Assembly (NCBI GenBank): GCA_016712145.1
Contig: JADJRO010000001.1
Span: forward strand, 1-64,000
Length of the DNA: 64,000 bases
Source: Saprospiraceae bacterium
GTDB lineage: Bacteria; Bacteroidota; Bacteroidia; Chitinophagales; Saprospiraceae
Direction of reading: 5' to 3'
The notes under the pieces are model-generated. The model was given only the letters and a program-made list of their open reading frames with translations, was not told the origin of the DNA and made no database searches. Positions 9,501 to 18,339 of this stretch are shown here, one piece after another. Position numbers and translations under genes: made by a program. Positions within the stretch are counted from its first letter, which is position 1. Each line of letters starts with the position of its first letter.

Positions 9501-10013
9501 GTAAAAGCGGTGCAAGAACTTTCCGATAAAGTAGAAACTATGAATGCTCCCGCAGTAGCTGATCAGGTAAAAATGACAGCTTTGGAAAATCAGGTCAATG
9601 ATCAAAAACAAATCATCGGTGATCAACAAAAACAAATCGATGATTTGAATTCAAAGCTGGATCAAGTACTCAATAAGTTGAATGCATTTGATGAGTCTCT
9701 GTCCAAATGTTGTACACAAGCCGGAGATCAGCATGGATTCAACGAAGGCGATGCACCAAGACTGGAGCAAAATGTTCCTAATCCATTTGGTCATTCTACT
9801 TACATCAAATTTTATATACCCAAAGCTTCTAAATCTGCTAAGTTGATGATTACGGATGAACGCGGAAGTGTGGTGATGGAATTTGATCAACTTGAAAAGG
9901 GTTTCGGTACGGTCAATATCCAATCTTCCAGCTTTGCAAGTGGTACGTACTATTATTCTTTGGTTATCGACGATAGAAAGGTTGAAACGAAGAGTATGAT
10001 CTTTAATTATTAA
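6558..10013 (+). CDS. Collagen-like surface fibre with S74 intramolecular chaperone and T9SS type A sorting domain
   Basis: This 1151-residue protein has a signal peptide (MKMKLLLLANLIAILCSVKPVSA). An N-terminal globular domain follows to about residue 175, then roughly 50 Gly-X-Y triplets (about 181-333, mostly GEQ, GIQ, GPT, GPA). Two blocks of about 24-residue NTTGS-type repeats come next, each preceded by an NVGIGT..P.AKLEV motif (about 370-630 and 640-865). An S74 chaperone-of-endosialidase domain starts with YSDARVKDQ (Ser885), a short coiled coil lies near residues 1010-1050, and the end is a type A sorting domain (LEQNVPNPFG to the C-terminus). Domain order resembles a phage tail fibre adapted for T9SS export. 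Probable role: trimeric cell-surface fibre or adhesin. It stands alone with its own promoter and a strong terminator. Confidence 0.85.
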   Translation: MKMKLLLLANLIAILCSVKPVSAESVHPVATHKMSLIAPPYYGELSVSDGTASQTLTTQNVWYKLTGFTTNGESSETTPDHINDKITVTNGDYYQVSLSGNIVVTKSEVFKLAIYVDGVALPEATQQFLDKDKDNENALSIKAIAYIGAGKAVEVYATCTSNNGKTVIMRYTTLIVSSVKGETGAQGPQGETGPQGEQGIQGEQGIQGEQGEQGPTGPEGPAGPQGEQGEQGIQGEQGIQGEQGEQGEQGEQGPTGPEGPAGPQGEQGEQGIQGEQGIQGEQGEQGPTGPEGPAGPQGEQGVQGETGPAGPQGPVGPQGNVGATGPQGPQGPAGLLTPGTAVGNTPYWNGSQWVVNSSNIFNNGGNVGIGTSTPGAKLEVAGADALINGLRVGKGSGTGNENTAVGNAALQNNTTGSRNTTLGSACLLNNTTGSDNVGIGRMALLSNTIGSSNVGIGGNAMLSNTTGSFNIAIGSQPLPANTTGSANIAMGNGALYRNTTGGDNIALGYFTLWNNTTGNSNVGLGASVLNANTTGSQNTGTGILSLESNTTGYNNTANGIFSLQSNTTGFNNTAVGINSLRSNTTGNNNTALGSGANVASGNLSNATAIGANAVVSASNSLVLGSGANVGIGTTSPTAKLEVDGGDALINSVRVGRGNGNLIENTAVGYEALQNSASGENTAIGKHTLKSLTTGFGNTAVGSSSMSGAVSGHQNTALGWKSLESNATGGANTAIGSWTLLRNTSGVGNIGLGNYALINNDNGNWNVAVGYESLGGNTSGTDNVAVGRASLYSNTTGQNNSVLGARAMSFNETGILNTACGTQALQDNVSGSRNSAFGFRANVGAGDLTDATAIGADAIVDASNKVRIGSGYVTSIGGQVGWTIYSDARVKDQVKENVPGLKFINALKPVTFHYNIAKQNKLMGIESKIESRDRSEIEEIPFTGFLAQDVDAAAQRIGYNFSGIDRTGKIMGLRYADFVVPIVKAVQELSDKVETMNAPAVADQVKMTALENQVNDQKQIIGDQQKQIDDLNSKLDQVLNKLNAFDESLSKCCTQAGDQHGFNEGDAPRLEQNVPNPFGHSTYIKFYIPKASKSAKLMITDERGSVVMEFDQLEKGFGTVNIQSSSFASGTYYYSLVIDDRKVETKSMIFNY
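7152..7462 (+). repeat. In-frame tandem repeats encoding the Gly-X-Y region
   Basis: Nearly identical units start at 7152, 7251 and 7368, giving periods of 99 and 117 bases. The second is longer by 18 bases, that is by two extra Gly-Glu-Gln triplets. All period lengths are multiples of nine, so gain or loss of units keeps both the reading frame and the collagen triplet register. Confidence 0.9.
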
Positions 10014-10046
10014 TAAGAGTTTTAACCTACTTCTTATAATCCTTTG

Positions 10047-10078
10047 AAACAAGCCGGCTAAGTTCAGCCGGCTTGTTT
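10047..10078 (+). terminator. Strong hairpin terminator after the collagen-like gene
   Basis: A perfect 13-bp stem (10047-10059 with 10066-10078, core AAGCCGGCT/AGCCGGCTT) closes a six-base loop, and the distal arm ends in TTTT. It lies 34 bases after the stop codon at 10013. Confidence 0.85.
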
Positions 10079-10148
10079 TATTATGTGAGTCAAGCAGCAT
10101 TCTTGAATTTGATCAGAAGGTATTAAAATCAAATAAGGTAGTACCTGA

Positions 10149-13100
10149 ATGCCCAAGCAGGATCTCTCTAAAGTGGCCAATTTTGGCATTAAAAATGTAT
10201 ATTTACAGATTGTACAAGATAAAAATCGGGTGATAAGCAATTGTAGTCTGTGTTGGAGGTTGTTTTGTATCTTTTGCTTGAGTGTTATTTGGAGGCACTC
10301 TGCATTTGCGCAATATTACAATGAACACCACATCGCTCCTGCTCCCTGGTTGTACTGGCATGACGCGAATGAAATCATTCTGGCCACACCTTCTGATACC
10401 AACATCAATATCGAAGTCCGCAAAAGCGATGGGACATTTCTCACCACGCTTACTGCTAAAGAAGGTATGCCAGCGGTTTTCAGACCCACAGGAAATTTCA
10501 GAGACGTTAACCGCTATCCTTTAAATTCTATAATTAAAGGCGCCGGGATTCATTTAAAAAGCGACCAGATCTTTTCAGTTAACGTTCGAAATGTAGCTTC
10601 TGACCAATTAGGTACTGATGCCTACATCAAAGGAAATGCTTCTTTAACCAGCCTTGGGAATCCTGGTATCGGGCTAGCATTCAGGGTAGGTTATTACCGC
10701 GACGGACCCTTGCCTTCAGAATTGCCGGTCTATACGATCATGGCAATCTATGACCAAACGCAAGTCTCTATTAATGGGGTGCAAACAATTGAACTGCATG
10801 CAGGGGAATGTTATTTGTTCAGAAGTGCAATAGGATCACTGGTAGAAGCAAGTAAACCTTGTGTCATGAATACCAGTGCTTTTATGGATGCTCCGGGAGG
10901 TTGTGGCGACGGTACGTTTGATCAAATACCTCCGGTGAGTAGCTTGGGGAATCGCTATTTTATCGTGCGCACTCAGGGAAATTCCATCAGCGAGCAATCT
11001 TCCATTGTGGCTGTTGAAGATAGTACCACTATCACAATCAATCGATTTAATGCAAGCGGTGGATTTTTAACATCAACAATGAGTATCCTGCCAACTGCCG
11101 GAAATTTTTTAACAATCTCGAATGGGGATGGAGCAACTCCATTTTCTGTGGCCGAAATTGTAAGTGATAAAAAACTGGCCGTATTTACCGGTTCAGCGCA
11201 ATCCTGTGAGGTAGATATATCTACCAGCTTCCCGGTATCTTCTCCTTGCAACGGATCCAACTTTGTAGAAACCTCTCAATTCAAAGCCTACAGAGGAAAT
11301 GACCTGCCTTATTTTTGTTATATCCTGCTTGAAGATGCGAATGCCCAGGTAAATTTTAATGGTGCGGATTTAGAAACGATTGTTTCAATACGCAAACAAA
11401 TTGGAAGTACCAACTGGTATATGATCAATTTCAATAGCAACCAGGTTGGCAATCCTAAAACTATTTCAATTTCCAGTTCGGTAAAATTATACGTTGCCAT
11501 TATACAAATTGGTGGAGGATTTTCAATGTCAGCTACATTTTCAAATCTGATTGAGCAACCAGCTTTGCCAAATGTGTTGTACATCAAGCAAGGCGAATGT
11601 CCAACAGGTTCGGCTTTGCTTACAGCTGGTAGCAAAGGAACACAGTATCAATGGTACCTGGATGGAAAAGTTATATCTGGTGCCAACGATAGTTTCTTTT
11701 TAGCAACTCAAGCCGGCGTTTATCATATAAGCGAACTTTTACCATGTGGTGAATTTCAGGAGTCTGCTCCGGTGTCTGTTGTATTTGACAGCATTCCCAG
11801 TGGACGGTTGTCTGTTGAAGCATGTGGCTTCTTTTCATGGAATGATTCTACTTATACAGAGAGTGGAACGTATTCGATCCTAACACAAAATGCCAGTGGA
11901 TGTGATAGTTTAGCAAAACTTGATTTACGGATCCATAAAACCTCACAAACACCATTGTTTGAAGTTTCGTGCGAGCAATTTACCTGGCAAGCGCGGAATG
12001 AAACCTATGATAAAAAGCGGAATCTATCGCGATACCCTGGTCAATCAATTTGGATGTGATAGTATCCTCATCTTGAATTTAAGTATCCTTAAATCCAACT
12101 TGGAGACGTTTAAAGTAGAAGCCTGTAAATCCTATTACTGGCCCGTTTCTAAACTTTATTACAATCTTAGTGGTATTTACCGCGATACTTTAGTCAATAG
12201 TCTTGGTTGTGATTCGATTCTGGAATTGCAATTGAAAATATCGGAGCCATCTTTTCAAAATATTTCTATCCGTTCATGCAAGAGCTATAATTGGCCGGTA
12301 AATGGGAAGCAGTACGACCAAAGTGGAACTTATTCAGATACGCTTTTGACAGTCAATGGTTGTGATTCCATTTTGCTGCTCGAACTGGAGATCCTCAGCG
12401 AAAATAGAATTGAAGAAACTATTAAGTCATGTGATACGTATCGATGGCCTTCTAACGATCGTTTGTATGCTAAAAGCGGTACTTATACTGAATTGTTTAA
12501 AAATACAAATGGTTGTGATTCTTTGCGCATCCTGCATTTAAATATTTTGGAAAGGAGCAGTGATACATTGCGAGTTGGTCAATGTAATTATTATAAGTGG
12601 CCATTGAATGGTCGTGATTTATATAAAAGCGGACGCTATTGGGATACGCTTCAAAATCATTTGGGTTGCGATTCTATTGTCTTGTTAGATCTTGCAATTT
12701 ATCCGGATTATCAAAGAAGAGATACGCAAAGGCAGTGCGGATCCTATTATTGGATTCCTGCAAAGAAAAACTATAACGCTAGTGGAGATTATAAGCTTGC
12801 ATTGCAATCAAAACATGGATGTGACTCTTTGATTCATTTACATTTAACAGTAGATCCTCATATTCATATAACAGATACCGTCAGTGCATTGGGTCGATAT
12901 TTTTGGCCAGTAACAAATAGAATTTATGATCAGGCAGGAATTTATGAATCCCGGTATCAAACTGTGAATGGCTGCGATTCATTGTATGTATTAATTCTTC
13001 AAATCAGGAAAAGAGGGGATGTATTTATACCCAATGTATTTACTCCAAATGGGGATGGAGTCAATGATCGATTCACAGTATTTTCGACTCCTGAGATAAA

Positions 13101-13308
13101 AGAAATTCAGAGACTCCGACTATACGATCGTTGGGGCCAATTGCTCTATGAGTTAAAGAATTTTCCACCAAATGATGTATCGTATGGATGGGATGGAAAT
13201 TTCAGAAATCAAAAATCAAATCCTGCTGTTTTTGTTTGCACCGTGGAATGGATAGATTCAGAAGGGGAGTTGCATATTCTTTCCGGGGATGTTACTTTGA
13301 TTCGATAG
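10149..13308 (+). CDS. Secreted repeat protein with gliding motility-associated (type B) C-terminal domain (one frameshift)
   Basis: Two overlapping frames (10149-12059 and 11920-13308) become one protein of 1052 residues if one A is removed from the run 12012-12016. That restores the repeat motif as YDKSGIYRDTLVNQFGCDSI. The N-terminal half follows a signal sequence (WRLFCIFCLSVIWRHSAFAQ) and resembles the IgGFc-binding-protein N-terminal domain (HDANEIILATPSDTNINIEV). Eight repeats of about 57 residues follow, pattern C..Y.WP....Y..SG.Y.DTL....GCDSI..L.L. The end is the gliding-type C-terminal domain, FIPNVFTPNGDGVNDRF with YDRWGQLLYE. Proteins with this ending are exported by T9SS and usually work with PorP/SprF-like partners, one of which is encoded at 58.5 kb. 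An in-frame GTG at 10230 would give a more normal signal peptide than the ATG. Confidence 0.85.
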
Positions 13309-13514
13309 AAAGAAACTAGGTATAGTCTATAGTCTATAGGCTGTGGTATATTGCACAATAAATAAAAGTTTTAAAGCATTCACAATACTTTTATCATTGT
13401 AATAAAATCAGAAGTTCTTTTCATCTAAAACCTGGCACTTATCCATTATTTAAAGGCACCAGGTTGCCAATCATCTATTAAATTTAAAAAAAATCAAACC
13501 ATTCCATCAATATC

Positions 13515-13535
13515 CTGTTTTTAAAAATAAAACAG
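13515..13535 (+). promoter_or_regulatory. Small inverted repeat abutting the start codon of the F420 reductase-like gene
   Basis: CTGTTTT (13515-13521) and AAAACAG (13529-13535) form a seven-base dyad with a seven-base centre, ending one base before the ATG at 13537. It could be an operator or a weak translation-affecting hairpin. The rest of the gap from 13309 shows only a short TATAGTC duplication near 13321. Confidence 0.3.
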
Positions 13536-13536
13536 T

Positions 13537-14199
13537 ATGAAAATAGGAATTTTAGGAAGTGGAAGTGTTGGACAGGTTTTGGCTGCTGCCTTTAAGAGTG
13601 AAAATCATGAAGTCGTTTTAGCAACTCGAAATCCTTCAAAGGACGGTTTGACGACATGGAAGGATGCCAATCCAGGAATACCCGTTTGCTCGTATGCTGA
13701 TGCAGGTATGCAAAGTGATTTGTTGGTTTTGGCTGTAAAGGGAAGCAGTGCAATGGAAGTTTTAAATCTAGCAGGAAGAGATTCACTGAAGAACAAAATT
13801 GTCATAGATGCCTGTAATCCAATCATACATGCTGACAATGGTTTTCCAGTGCATGACCACGGAGTCATTCGTTATTTTACAAATGCAAATGATTCATTGA
13901 TGGAACAACTTCAAAATAGTTTTCCAGATACCAAATTTGTCAAAGCATTTAACAGCGTAGGCAATAGCTTTATGTATAAACCTAATTTCTCACAAGGAGT
14001 ACCAACCATGTTTATCTGTGGCAATGATTCCAGCGCAAAAGAAAAAGTGGCCAGTATCCTGACGAGTTTCGGCTGGGAATCAGAAGACATGGGTGGGGTA
14101 GAGGCAGCGCGTCCAATAGAAGCCCTTTGCCAACTATGGTGTGCACCCGGGTTTATCAGGAATCAGTGGACACATGCATTCAAATTGTTTAAATTGTAG
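13537..14199 (+). CDS. NAD(P)-binding oxidoreductase of the F420-dependent NADP reductase type
   Basis: The 220-residue protein opens with a Rossmann motif, MKIGILGSGSVGQVLAAAF, followed by a dinucleotide-binding second strand EVVLATRNPSKDG. The middle (LLVLAVKGSSAMEVLNLAG, KIVIDACNPI) and the segment FVKAFNSVGNSFMYKPNF match the YdjN/F420 NADP oxidoreductase family (often annotated as NADPH-dependent F420 reductase). In bacteria that do not make F420 these proteins probably reduce another substrate, so the enzyme class is firmer than its substrate. It stands alone, with the flavoprotein gene convergent downstream. Confidence 0.75.
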   Translation: MKIGILGSGSVGQVLAAAFKSENHEVVLATRNPSKDGLTTWKDANPGIPVCSYADAGMQSDLLVLAVKGSSAMEVLNLAGRDSLKNKIVIDACNPIIHADNGFPVHDHGVIRYFTNANDSLMEQLQNSFPDTKFVKAFNSVGNSFMYKPNFSQGVPTMFICGNDSSAKEKVASILTSFGWESEDMGGVEAARPIEALCQLWCAPGFIRNQWTHAFKLFKL

Positions 14200-14271
14200 T
14201 GAATTGTTGAATGCAAACTAGGAATTTATTTGACCTAAAATTGTAATGACAATTATGGGATGATGTCATAT

Positions 14272-15495
14272 TTAATTGGACGCTGATTTTGCGATGGCTG
14301 TTCCCGCAATAAATCCTGTTGTCCATGCTGCCTGGAAGTTAAAGCCGCCCGTTAATGCATCAATATTTAATGCTTCTCCAACGATATACAGACCTGGTAC
14401 TATTTTACTTTGCATGGTTTTAAAATCAATTTCCGCGAGTGAAATCCCTCCGGCTGTTACAAATTCATCTTTGTTGGTATTCTTACTAAAAATAGGAATT
14501 TCACATACTGCTAGGAGATCGACCATGGATTGAATTTCCAGTTTATTTAATTGGGCCCATTGCTTTTCAGTATTTAAATTTAATTCAATTAATACATTAT
14601 TCCAAAAACGATTGGGCAGTTTGAAAGGAGAATAATTTGCGATTGATTTTTTAGCTTGTAATAGTTTAATTGAATTTAATTCACTTAGTATTTCCTGCTT
14701 GGTTTGATTTATCCAATTGATACTAATTGTAAAATTGTAATTTTGCTGAGCAAGATGTCGGGCAGCAAAGGCGGATAGCTTTAAAATACACGGACCGCTT
14801 AATCCAAGATGGGTAATCAAGGTGATACCCTGTGCCTCAAATTCGGTGTCTTTAATTTTTATCAATGTGTTATTTAATGAAATACCCGATAAATTTCGAA
14901 AAAGGGTATGTTTTGAATTAAAAGTGAATAAACTAGGAACAGGTTCAATAATTTGATGATTCAGCTTACTTATTTCATTCCATATTGTTTTATTGCTTCC
15001 ACTGGCAATCATTAAGTAGTCTGCATCTAGCTGTAGATCATTAAAGGATATAATAAATTTATCTGGTTTTTGAATTTTTAAAACTTTGGCATGAAGGATA
15101 ATTTTTATATTCAATTTCAATGCTTCTCTTTTTAAACATTCTAGTATGCTTAATGAATCATCAGATACCGGAAACATTCTTCCATCTGCTTCAGTCTTGA
15201 GTTTAACGCCCCGGCTTTCAAAAAAGTCTATGGTATGTTGGCAATTAAACTTATAAAAAGGAGAAATGAGTTCCTTTGAACCCCGAGGATAATAGTTTAC
15301 CAATTCGTGAACATCAAAGCATGCATGGGTCACATTACACCGCCCTCCACCTGAAATCCTGACCTTGCTCAGGACTTCTTTACCTTGTTCCAAAATACTT
15401 ATTGCAATACCTGAATTGTTTTGCGCGCAGTGGATGGCAGCCATAAATCCGGCTGCTCCTCCTCCAATTATCACTAATTCTTTTTTATGGCTCAA
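14272..15495 (-). CDS. HI0933/BaiN family FAD-dependent oxidoreductase
   Basis: The 407-residue flavoprotein begins with the FAD-binding motif LVIIGGGAAGFMAAIHCA and has the family-specific motif KVRISGGGRCNVTHACF. Near the end comes GLYIVGEALNIDALTGGFNFQ, a hallmark of the HI0933-like (RdsA/BaiN) group. Length fits the family. These proteins are two-dinucleotide-fold flavoproteins whose physiological substrates are mostly unknown, so only an oxidoreductase role is claimed. The gene is convergent with the neighbouring reductase and is followed on its 5' side by a 498-base gap. Confidence 0.85.
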   Translation of the reverse strand: MSHKKELVIIGGGAAGFMAAIHCAQNNSGIAISILEQGKEVLSKVRISGGGRCNVTHACFDVHELVNYYPRGSKELISPFYKFNCQHTIDFFESRGVKLKTEADGRMFPVSDDSLSILECLKREALKLNIKIILHAKVLKIQKPDKFIISFNDLQLDADYLMIASGSNKTIWNEISKLNHQIIEPVPSLFTFNSKHTLFRNLSGISLNNTLIKIKDTEFEAQGITLITHLGLSGPCILKLSAFAARHLAQQNYNFTISINWINQTKQEILSELNSIKLLQAKKSIANYSPFKLPNRFWNNVLIELNLNTEKQWAQLNKLEIQSMVDLLAVCEIPIFSKNTNKDEFVTAGGISLAEIDFKTMQSKIVPGLYIVGEALNIDALTGGFNFQAAWTTGFIAGTAIAKSASN

Positions 15496-15993
15496 GACAA
15501 CAAAGATAAACTAAGAAAATTTGAGGAAGAAAATTCTGCCTGAAAATAGCCGCTAATTCAAGCCATTCTAGATTTCAGTTCAGGGATAAATGTTTAAATT
15601 CGAAGCAGAAATGATTTATTGTTTTTAAATGAGTAATTAATGAATCATCCATTAGTTATCCGTTCTTCATCTCACGGTCATCTCAAGCTCAGCCTATAGT
15701 TATGCTAAAGTCATCCGTAAGTCAGCAGTAAGAAATCAGTAAGATATCTACTATTTTGATATGCTGATTTTAAGCTTTAAAGTATACTATAGCTTGATTC
15801 ACCTTTTAAGCTGCGATTTGGGATAGTAAGAGCAGCAATTGAGAAGCGGCAAATGCGCCAAAAGCGACACGAAAGAAACTTTGTTAAATTGAAATTCCTT
15901 TATTAAAGAAAGTAGTAAAATCAATTCGAGAAACGGATTTCTAATGCTTGACAATTCCATTTAAAATGAAGCATAGTTTAAATTACTAACAAA
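15496..15993. other. Intergenic region without a recognisable gene
   Basis: Divergent genes flank this 498-base gap, so promoters are expected on both sides, but I see no strong consensus element, no RNA fold and no credible frame. Around 15715-15755 there is a short GTCAGCAGTAAG / ATCAGTAAG stretch reminiscent of the intergenic repeats at 39.7 kb, but it is too degenerate to call. Confidence 0.4.
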
Positions 15994-16749
15994 ATGGCAA
16001 TTCAGGAGGGTTTAATAAAGCTGGTGGGTAATTTGGAAAACTTGAGTTTTTATAAGCTCAAAGGAAAATATTTTGTGAGAAGAAAAACCGGACCAAGTGC
16101 TGAACATTTGAAAACAGATATAAAATATGAACGATGCCGGGAGAACATGAATGAATTTAAAACAGTTACTCAATTCGCCAAGAAAATAAGGGTTTGCGTT
16201 CGGTCATTTTTAGGATTAGATGCCGATCCAGATCTAAAAAATCGATTGGTCAAAACACTCTATAAAGTAAAAGCACACGATTTAATCGCTCCCCGCGGAG
16301 GACGCAATCCCATAAATGCACTAAAAACTGAAGGAGGAAGGAAATCATTTATAGGATTTAAGTTTAGCAGGCCAAACAATTCTTTAAACCATCTAATGGA
16401 CGCTTATTCAGTTTGTGTTATTCATAATAAGCTCCACTTAGAATCTTTAAACTTCCATCAAAACTTTCGGACGCTCAATAAGATACACCGTGTTGGTTTT
16501 CAATGTATTGAATTGGATATTGATACGGAATCCGGTTTTATTGAAAGTAAAATCATGCAGGAGCAAATTCTCGAAAACAAAAGAACTTCTCAAACTTTGG
16601 ATTTAAATTGCAATTTGATTCAATCTAGTAAACACATCCAGCTATTCATTTTAAAATCCAGGCAATTGAATGCATTAAATGAACTGTCTCATAGCAATCA
16701 AGTAGTAGTGGAAGTCATTTGGATTTCAGCCATCAATGGAATTCAATAA
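15994..16749 (+). CDS. Hypothetical protein of a Bacteroidota-restricted type
   Basis: This 251-residue protein has no signal peptide or membrane segment. Its N-terminus (MAIQEGLIKLVGNLENLSFY, then GKYFVRRKTGPSAEHLKTD and RENMNEFKTVTQFAKKIR) resembles a group of uncharacterised proteins common in Bacteroidota that begin with a short beta-rich segment around LKG..G..SFYK. The C-terminal half is a mixed beta region without known motifs. I assign no function. It lies alone, 79 bases upstream of the DUF5995 gene in the same direction, which would permit co-transcription. Confidence 0.6.
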   Translation: MAIQEGLIKLVGNLENLSFYKLKGKYFVRRKTGPSAEHLKTDIKYERCRENMNEFKTVTQFAKKIRVCVRSFLGLDADPDLKNRLVKTLYKVKAHDLIAPRGGRNPINALKTEGGRKSFIGFKFSRPNNSLNHLMDAYSVCVIHNKLHLESLNFHQNFRTLNKIHRVGFQCIELDIDTESGFIESKIMQEQILENKRTSQTLDLNCNLIQSSKHIQLFILKSRQLNALNELSHSNQVVVEVIWISAINGIQ

Positions 16750-16827
16750 ATCCAATTCTAAAATAACGCTATTTTAATTTAGCTTTAAAGATTAATTTTA
16801 GGATATCAAATAGTATCCATTTAAATA

Positions 16828-17583
16828 ATGCAAGCAAACACAATACAAGAAGTCATTACTCAGTTGGATGATATTATTTCAAAGGGGATCCAAAATGAAG
16901 ATCGGGGAGCATATTTTGCAGCGCTCTATCGTAAGGTAACTCAAGAAGTTGCTAATAAATTAACCCAATATTATTTTGAAGATCCGATTCGGATGGAGAA
17001 ACTTGATGTCGTATTTGCAAATCGGTATCTATTCGCTTGGGAGCAGTATCTAAACGATCAAACTTGTTCGGAGGCATGGAAATTTGCTTTTGATTCCGCG
17101 AAATCTAACAAGCCTATGGTATTGGAGCATTTATTATTAGGGATGAATGCGCACATTGGTTTGGATTTAGGAATTGCAGCGGCAACGATAGCTCCTGGGG
17201 ATGCAATCTATAGTTTAAAAAATGATTTTGATAAGATTAATGTCGTATTGGCAGAATTAGTGAATGGTGTTAAAACTGATTTGTATGCCATGTGGCCATT
17301 TAGCAAGCTTTTCAGTTGGATGAACACCTCCGATTTTGAAAATACAATAGCCGGATTTTCTATGAATATTGCCAGAGAGGCTGCCTGGAAAGTTGCTTTG
17401 GAATATGCCTTTATTACGGAAGAGATTCAAAAGAGGAACTATCTCATAAATAGAGATCAACAAGTTGTTGCATTTAGCCAAAAGATTCTATTTCCGGGAA
17501 ACGCAATTTCTAAAATCAAGTCTGGATTTAGGATGTTTGAATGGGGGAGTGTAGCAGACAAAATACGGCTGTTGATGGATTAA
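16828..17583 (+). CDS. DUF5995 family protein
   Basis: The 251-residue, probably cytosolic and all-helical protein carries the segments MEKLDVVFANRYLFAWEQY, LLLGMNAHIGLDLGIAAA and NIAREAAWKVAL, which are the conserved core of DUF5995. The alternating His and Asp residues of MNAHIGLDLG could bind a metal, but this is only suggested by the pattern. No biochemical role is known to me. It may share a transcript with the hypothetical gene 79 bases upstream; a separate promoter precedes the next gene. Confidence 0.75.
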   Translation: MQANTIQEVITQLDDIISKGIQNEDRGAYFAALYRKVTQEVANKLTQYYFEDPIRMEKLDVVFANRYLFAWEQYLNDQTCSEAWKFAFDSAKSNKPMVLEHLLLGMNAHIGLDLGIAAATIAPGDAIYSLKNDFDKINVVLAELVNGVKTDLYAMWPFSKLFSWMNTSDFENTIAGFSMNIAREAAWKVALEYAFITEEIQKRNYLINRDQQVVAFSQKILFPGNAISKIKSGFRMFEWGSVADKIRLLMD

Positions 17584-17699
17584 CTAACTGGAAATACTGG
17601 ACATTTAAATTTCTTAGTAGAAACCTATATAAAAGGCCATATCATTCAAAAACCTGGTGATATCAATTATTCATTATGAGCCTCGGATATTTTGCTACA

Positions 17700-17731
17700 T
17701 TTGCTGAGTTAACCAACAAGTACTAAATTTG
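17700..17731 (+). promoter_or_regulatory. Consensus Bacteroidota promoter of the small exported protein gene
   Basis: TTTG at 17700-17703 and TAAATTTG at 17724-17731 are separated by 20 bases. Both match the Bacteroidota -33/-7 consensus exactly. The expected start of transcription is about 17738, some 30 bases before the ATG at 17768. Confidence 0.65.
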
Positions 17732-17767
17732 CTTGTGATTTTTTCTAAATCATTTTAAATAGTTATC

Positions 17768-18247
17768 ATGTTAAAATCAATTTCTGTAATTTTAGTATTG
17801 CTGATAGGTGGATTTATACAATCAGCTAAAGCTCAAAAGGCCTTTGATTACGAATGGTCACACTACAACATTGTATTTACCCTTGCATCAGATTTTAAAG
17901 AAGTTACAAATACTGCAGATGAATTTACAGCTTCCGGCGATGGGATGGAATTTGGCATTTTCCCATTTAATGATAACACGGTGGATCATTCTAATATTAC
18001 AGCCTATACGATTGAAATTGCAAAATCTTTAAAACTCGAACAGTTAGATGACGTTGATGTTATTGAACTCAATGGATTGAAAGGTGCTTATGTGGAGGGG
18101 TATAAAGAAGGTGTTCGGATTTTGGTTTTGGGTTTTATTGATCCCGATTCAGACACCAATTTTTTTGCAACCATTACGTTTGCAGACAATGATCAGGTTG
18201 CTGAAGACGAAGCAGTAGAAATATTAAAGAGTATTCGCAAGAAATAA
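17768..18247 (+). CDS. Small exported protein of unknown function
   Basis: This 159-residue protein has a clear signal peptide (MLKSISVILVLLIGGFIQSAKAQ, cleavage expected after AKA or at Gln). The mature part is acidic, with a beta-rich body (EWSHYNIVFTLASDFKEV, FGIFPFNDNTVDH, ITFADNDQV) and no cysteines or lipobox, so it is probably periplasmic. I do not recognise a family. It has its own consensus promoter and is followed by a hairpin shared with the convergent VOC gene, so it is a single-gene unit. Confidence 0.7.
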   Translation: MLKSISVILVLLIGGFIQSAKAQKAFDYEWSHYNIVFTLASDFKEVTNTADEFTASGDGMEFGIFPFNDNTVDHSNITAYTIEIAKSLKLEQLDDVDVIELNGLKGAYVEGYKEGVRILVLGFIDPDSDTNFFATITFADNDQVAEDEAVEILKSIRKK

Positions 18248-18281
18248 AGCGTTCCAGGAAGGTTTATTTCAAGTAATTTTT

Positions 18282-18326
18282 AAAAAAAATGCATCTGAGC
18301 CAAAACGTTCAGGTGCATTTTTTTTA
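18282..18326. terminator. Bidirectional terminator between convergent genes
   Basis: An A-tract plus ATGCATCTGA (ending at 18298) pairs with TCAGGTGCAT plus a T-tract (from about 18309) across a ten-base loop, with one G-T mismatch pair in the stem. Because the arms end in A and T runs, the hairpin can terminate transcription from both sides. Confidence 0.75.
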
Positions 18327-18339
18327 GGCCTAAGGAATA

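Noticed and set aside
15994..16749. Mobile-element origin of the hypothetical gene
   Set aside because: Similar proteins are widespread in Bacteroidota, but there are no repeats, integrase or att-like sites around it.
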